Shown here in pieces: positions 58,660 to 64,000 of a stretch of 64,000 nt of DNA (position 1 is the stretch's first letter; every line of letters starts with the position of its first letter). Position numbers and translations under genes: made by a program. The notes beneath the pieces were generated by a model, which worked only from the letters and a program-made list of their open reading frames with translations, was not told the DNA's origin and made no database searches. Source of the DNA: Heterodera schachtii (Eukaryota; Nematoda; Chromadorea; Rhabditida; Heteroderidae); NCBI GenBank assembly GCA_023374025.1, contig SIJG01000016.1:1344642-1408641 (forward strand), given 5' to 3'.

Positions 58660-60945
58660 CCCGGCGGCGTCTACAATTATTGCTAGGCCCCAAAATTACA
58701 TAAATTTCCGGCGCTTGTTAAAAAATCTTAAATTTTGAATTTTAATTAAATTAAAAGAGGAGAGCCTTTTTAAGTTTTTTTGTAAATAATGTCTAGGGGT
58801 CCCTGATCACTAATCTGACATCTATTGAACCAGTTCCGACGTCCTAAGCTAAATTTGGACAAAAAAAAATAAAAGTCGTAAAGAAATGTAAATTTTCCTA
58901 TTTTGTTCAAATTCGGGTTTGGTATAGAAATTGGTCGAAATGGAATATTAATTTCGTGATCATGGACCCTAAAAAAACCTTGAGAACTATAGTGCCAAAT
59001 TTCCGTAGTATGTAGTGCCGATATTTTCATTGTTCTTACTATCTTTTTGTCCTTTGACACGCAACAGAAAATACAATTTTTCAAATTATTGTTCGTTGTA
59101 TCAATTACGAATTGAATTGCATTTCCCACAAAATATGTGCTAAAAACCACAAAAAAGGCCAAAATATGTGCCAAAAATCAAAAAAACTGGTCAATTCTAA
59201 GAGAAAAAAGTCTAAAATAAGTTTTTTATATGATAGAAACTCACTCTGATTGAAAGGAAAATAGGTAAAAATGTTGTTTTTGAGCAATGTGCAAAAAAAA
59301 TATGCAAAACATATAAATCCGTTCTCTGATTATTATATTTAACAAATGAATTAACATTGACCAATGGATACGGTAATAATTAAAATCAATCGGTTAATCT
59401 CTAGTCATTGAATGACCAATTTGTTTAATTCTACAAAATATATAATTATTTCTTTTTTTTAAATTTAAGTTGCAATTTGATTAATTTTTGAATGACTGAG
59501 GCAACAAAAATTAATGAGGTTTTTCTTTTTTATTATTAATTAGGGTTAAACCCCAACCCCAAGCTCCCTGGCCCTGACTTTTTCGATAAAAATTTTTTTT
59601 AGGGTTATTGAAAAATTTCACCGAAGGGTCGGGGCTTAACCCTATTGTTAAACAATTCGTCAATTAGCATTTTAAGGCTTACGCTGAATTGACAAATGAA
59701 TATCATCGCTGGCCATTGACCGTTTTTGCATCGATTTACACAGCATTTGCAATTTGCGGAATTCCACTCAATTTCTTCGTTGTTTACGTCACAATTCGAA
59801 CAAAGTCAGAATTAATAATTAATAATTAAATAATTGATTAATTATTAAATGCGATTTCATTAGGAATTTGGACAGTTCGGCCAACAAATTGTTGGCCCTT
59901 CTTTCTTTTTTTGAGATGATCAGTCAATTTGGTCATTTTTTGTTCGCTTACTCTGTGATTTCTGGCCATTACTTAATGCCCTACAAATTGGTCATTCGTC
60001 TCCTTACCCCTTCATATTTTGCGTTTTGTTGTGTTTCACTTTTGCTTCTGTTCACCGCAATTGACCGTCTCATTTATGTGCTTTTCCCATTACGGTAATA
60101 AATAAATAAATAAAAATTAATAATTTTTAAATTAATTTAGGGAAACAAAAAATGTTCTAATTTATTCATTGGTTCTGCCCATCTTTGGTCTAATCAATGT
60201 AATTTATATTTATTCACAAATTTGTGATGTTGCTGGCGAAACGTTAGTCATTGGCTCAATGAATGACATTGGAATGGCCACAGTAAAAAAATATATCATT
60301 TAAAATGTTTTCTAATTTATGTTTAAATTAAGTATCAGTGTGGCACCTATTTCATGGATTCCATTTGGCCTACGATTATGAATATGATTTATTTATCAAC
60401 AATTCTCATTTATTTGCTTGTTGCGATTTTAATTTACTTCAGAAAAGGCAAATTATTTTTAATAAAATAATTTATAAAATTTTAAATTCAATTTTTTTTA
60501 AGCTCCGTCCAATTCAAATACCAATCAATTGAATATTCGCATTTTTCGTGCATTATTTTTTATAATTTCTGTTAATGTTGGCGGTTATTTTTTGAAATTT
60601 ATTCACATTACCATGATAATTCCATTGCTAAACAATGATATTATTGAAATTTGGAACCAAAATCAAATTTTTGGCATTTTGTTAAACATTAGTGGCGTTT
60701 AAAATGCGCCGATTCTTTTTTGGACGAGGTAAGCCTTTTAATTTTAAAATTTTAATTTAGCAATAAATGTTTAGTAGCGAATATTGCCAAGCATTTGTGA
60801 AAGAATGGCAGAAGATCCAAAATCTTTTATTCTCTACAAATTCTGTACAACCCTTTTGATGTCATTTTAAACGGATGGAAAAATTGGAAAAGATTTTTTA
60901 AATATGATAAATAAAATCACATTTATTAAAAAAATGCCATGGTAA
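58660..60945 (+). repeat. Tandem copy of 56300-58655
   Basis: Begins with the CCCGGCGGCG-C-TACAAT string that also begins the first unit near 56303 and ends after the receptor 3' flank. The first 450 bp are clearly diverged, while the receptor exons are close. This makes the third receptor copy. Confidence 0.75.
59492..60858 (+). pseudogene. srsx-like receptor copy 3, nonsense-mutated
   Basis: Exons 59492-59518, 59677-59804, 59864-60094, 60141-60282, 60333-60447, 60503-60728 and a last exon from 60775 match the intact copy. A C-to-A change makes an in-frame TAA at 60700-60702 (Ser codon in copy 2), removing TM7. The original stop is also lost (TAA to CAA), extending the last exon's frame by a few codons. 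Either change alone would alter the protein; together they indicate relaxed constraint. Confidence 0.8.
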
Positions 60946-61552
60946 ATGAGTGGAGAAACTCGAAAAAAGTAATAGAGAAACTCTAATGATATTAAATTGA
61001 TTAATATTTTGGTTGTTTACGAAAAAGTTTTGTTAAAATATGAGTTATTACGATTTAGGGGAAAATATTTTTGTTCGCTTGTAATTTTTTTTTAAAAATA
61101 AATTTAAACTTTCTTTTATATACATATACAAAATAATAAATATTTAAGTTTTGTGAGCAGAGTGCAAACCGCTGAAGTTTTAACTATGTTTTGGCCCCAA
61201 GTTTCTGTGACCTGAATTAGTCAGCTAAAGAAAACTGTTAATATTTTATGATCAAAAACAGTAGTAAATTCAATTAATTATGCAAAATTAAATAGTGATT
61301 AGAGTCTGAATAACACTAAAAAAATTTTTTTTAATTTCTGCACCGCAGCATTCAAATTTTCAGATTTTGTGGATAATGTAAATTGTCGTACTTTCTCCCG
61401 ACCCAATCCTGTCATGAACTTGTCTTTCTGTTCGCCTTAACCCAAGCCAATCCTACGCCTATCATTTCTATGTTATCGTGCCATTTCATCCCATTCACCT
61501 CTGTTGCCTATGCCATCCATTTTTTTCTCATTCCCTTTGTGTATTTGCCGTC
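60946..61552. other. AT-rich intergenic stretch, no gene seen
   Basis: About 600 bp between the receptor repeat and the LTR remnant. Open frames are short and show no family resemblance. Confidence 0.5.
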
Positions 61553-62813
61553 TGTTGTGCCTTTGCACTTGTCCAATGAATAAATATTTATTTATTCCAA
61601 TTTAAGCGAAGACACAATTAAATAAGAAGAGAAATGGGGCAGAAATATCGATTGAGGTAAATGGACATAAACAACAAAAAAAATGAGGGAATGAACGGAT
61701 GGTCAAGGGACGCAGGTATTTAGGGAGGGAACAGGAAGCATGAGGCAGTTGAACTGCTCTTCATTCAGCTTCTTAAATTCAAAATCGCGAAGCAGCCGCT
61801 TGTGGCGGTTGACGAAAGCACGGAAGTCTTCATCGTCCTGCTTCGAAGCCCTCAAACATTCGTATCGATCAATCCAAACCGATTGGGGCTTAGCAAACAA
61901 ACTCTTGAGTTGTGCCGACTCGCCGAAAAGTCGAAGTCGGTCGGCTTCTTCGGCAGACAAAATTTGCTGTATTGTTGTATGCTCCCTCGCTCAATTTTGT
62001 CAGCACCAGCTTCACTTTCAGTTGATCTTGGATGTTTGGCGAAGAACAGTCGAAAGCCAAACAAAACGGTCGATCCAACTTTCGATGTTCTTCCCGGAAT
62101 GATCATCAAGATCAAAACATTCCACATTTGAAAGCGCTGGAAGTTGGGCTATTTGAGTTGGCGCGACATTTGTCTGTTGAGCGTTCAGCAATTATTCGAC
62201 TAACTTCTGCTGTTTGGCCAGCAATTTCGTCAATTGTCGGATTTGCTGCAACTTTTGTCGTTCACCACTCCTATGTTTGCAGCGCCTAGATACAAACTGA
62301 GTGGGTGCGCGTGGATGAACTAATAAATGTCGCCTAGACAATTATTAGCAGCGTTGATACCTCTACTGAAAACTAAAAGCTAATCAGTAGGGATGACAAA
62401 CAATTGGTTGAGTTAAAAGCCGACTGGCTGAAGTCGCTCAGATGAAAGTTTGGCAAAACTTTGTTGGTGCTAAAAGCAATCCAACAAAGCCAAAAACAGA
62501 TGAATTTCTTTTGCAGAAATTAAATGTCGAAATCTGCCACGGGCGTCGCCAATTTGTTGTGCCTTTGCACTTGTCCAATGAATAAATATTTATTTATTCC
62601 AATTTAAGCGAAGACACAATTAAATAAGAAGAGAAATGGGGCAGAAATATCGATTGAGGGAAATGGACATAAACAACAAAAAAATGAGGGAATGAACGGA
62701 TGGTCAAAGGGACGCGGGTATTTATGGAGGGAACAGCAGAGAGAGAGTGGGAGGGGAAGAGATAGAAGGGAATTAAACAATTTAAGCGGGACAATTGAGT
62801 ACCCTTCCCAACA
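61553..62813 (-). mobile_element. Deleted LTR retrotransposon with gag remnant
   Basis: A complete LTR of 259 bp lies at 62555-62813 (TGTTG...CAACA). A partial LTR of about 180 bp, 61553-61730, is joined directly to gag sequence. The gag fragment on the minus strand (61735 to about 62270) contains KRLLRDFEFKKLNEEQFNCL, close to the gag of the element at 46854-47942, with frame breaks. The primer-binding start (TTGGCGACGCCC) is the same. Pol and the rest are gone. Flanking bases (CCGTC and CAGTT) do not match, so there is no clear target duplication. Confidence 0.78.
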
Positions 62814-63180
62814 CAGTTCATTACCCCTCATCCTATCAAAAGTCTATCCCCATTGTACCAGTAAAAAGTCCTTCCAATTTACCCTCGGTGGCTGCGAGAT
62901 TTTAACAAGTTCAAAAATATTTCCTTATGGCATTAAACAATTCCTTCGTTAATAATGTTCGATTCATAAGTTTTGGCTCATCAATAAAGAGAAGAATTCT
63001 CAAGTGTCCTGATTTTTCAGATTTGTCCTCAATTGGAGGGTACCTATCTGAAAAATCAAAAATGTTTGAATTTTCAGATTGTCCTGCATTTTGAGATCTC
63101 CGATAAAAGCATAAAAAAAATGCGTTATAGGAACAACATTTCCGGGTTTTCGACGCACTTTATCAGAAAACCGGCGGAGC
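62814..63180. other. Short intergenic stretch, no gene seen
   Basis: No coding frame of note. It leads into the minisatellite. Confidence 0.45.
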
Positions 63181-63189
63181 CGAAGAAGT

Positions 63190-64000
63190 GAAAATACTCA
63201 GCGCAAAATAGTCAGTGAAAAATACATAAATGGAAAATACATCAGTGATAATACTTCAATAGAATACCTCATTTGTCAGTGGAAAATACGTAATGGAAAA
63301 TACATCAGTGACAAGTAAGTGAAAACACTCATTTGTCAGTGAAAAAACGTCAGTAGAAAATACTTAAATGGAGAATACGTAAATGAAAAATACTCAGTGA
63401 CAATACGTCAATAGAAAATGCGTTAATGGAAATTTCGTCAATAGTACGATTGGAAAATACGCAGTTAAAAATACGTAAAAGGAAAATACTCAGTGAAAAA
63501 TACGTCAGTGAAAATACTCAGTGAAAAATACGTCAGTGGAAAATACGTAAATAGAAAATACGTCAATGAAAAATAATCAGTGACAAGTAAGTGAAAATAC
63601 TCAGTGAAAAATATGTCAGTAGAATAATACGTAAATACGTCAATGAAAAATACTCAGTGACAATACGTCAATAGAATACCTCATTTGTCAGTGGAAAATA
63701 CGTAATGGAAAATACATCAGTGACAAGTAAGTGAAAACACTCAGTGAAAAATACGTCAGTAGAAAATACGTAAATGGAAATTACGTGAATGAAAATACTC
63801 AGTGACAATACGTCAATAGAAAATGCGTTAATGGAAATTTCGTCAATAGTACGATTAGAAAATACGCAGTTAAAAATACGTAAAAGGAAAATACTCAGTG
63901 AAAAATACGTCAGTGAAATACTCAGTGAAAAATACGTCAGTGGAAAATACGTAAATAGAAAATACGTCAATCAAAAAATACATCAGTGACAAGTAAGTGA
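63190..64000. repeat. Minisatellite with GTCAGTGAAAATAC-like unit
   Basis: Degenerate tandem units of about 14-15 bp, mostly variants of ATACGTCAGTGAAAA, ATACTCAGTGAAAA and ATACGTAAATGGAAA. A higher-order block of about 400 bp (about 63241-63620) recurs at about 63661 onward. The array runs off the window end. Reading frames through it (for example on the minus strand at 63668-63970) are by-products of the repeat. Confidence 0.85.

Noticed and set aside
63668..63989. 100-aa and 66-aa open frames
   Set aside because: Translation of the minisatellite; repetitive by construction.
63190..64000. CRISPR-like array
   Set aside because: Units are contiguous and degenerate, without unique spacers of constant length, and the genome is a nematode nuclear one. 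It is a minisatellite.

Overview
The window is from a nuclear eukaryotic genome, almost certainly a nematode: it is AT-rich, genes are split into many small exons with short GT-AG introns (a few GC-AG), it carries nematode-type seven-transmembrane chemoreceptors, and it is full of MITEs. Two things point to a plant-parasitic tylenchid close to the cyst nematodes (Heterodera/Globodera/Rotylenchulus): a secreted glutathione-synthetase-like protein of the kind expanded as effectors in that group, and a small secreted Met-rich protein whose upstream region holds two ATGCCA (DOG-box) motifs. The species cannot be fixed from sequence alone.

Layout. 1.2-6.1 kb and 27.2-32.0 kb are the diverged arms of a large inverted repeat; each arm carries one copy of a seven-exon gene combining an integrase-type H2C2 zinc motif with a BED-like finger. 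Between the arms lie a 7TM chemoreceptor gene (6.3-8.6 kb, minus) and three copies of a sugar/inositol-type MFS transporter: two intact genes in direct orientation (10.7-14.9 and 17.2-21.4 kb, minus) and a third, inverted and 5'-truncated copy (22.1-25.7 kb, plus). 32-36.3 kb is gene-poor. 36.7-37.9 kb is an internally deleted MULE DNA transposon. 38.1-41.8 kb holds the 12-exon GS-like gene (minus). 43.4-48.7 kb is a Ty3/Gypsy LTR retrotransposon nested in a MITE. 49.2-50.2 kb is a broken S1 protease. 50.5-58.3 kb is a near-perfect palindrome around a Met-rich secreted-protein gene, with an srsx-like receptor in each arm and a third receptor copy at 59.5-60.9 kb. 61.5-62.8 kb is a deleted LTR element and 63.2 kb to the end is a minisatellite.

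For the seven best genes I reassembled exons by hand. Reading phases close at every junction, giving open frames of 380 and 355 aa (H2C2/BED pair), 337 aa (7TM), 498 aa (MFS, two copies), 596 aa (GS-like), 119 aa (Met-rich) and 314 aa (srsx-like). The genes do not form an operon or a single pathway. The common theme is a rearranging neighbourhood in which segmental inversion, tandem duplication and MITE insertion have copied whole genes, exon pieces and one promoter-plus-signal-peptide cassette.
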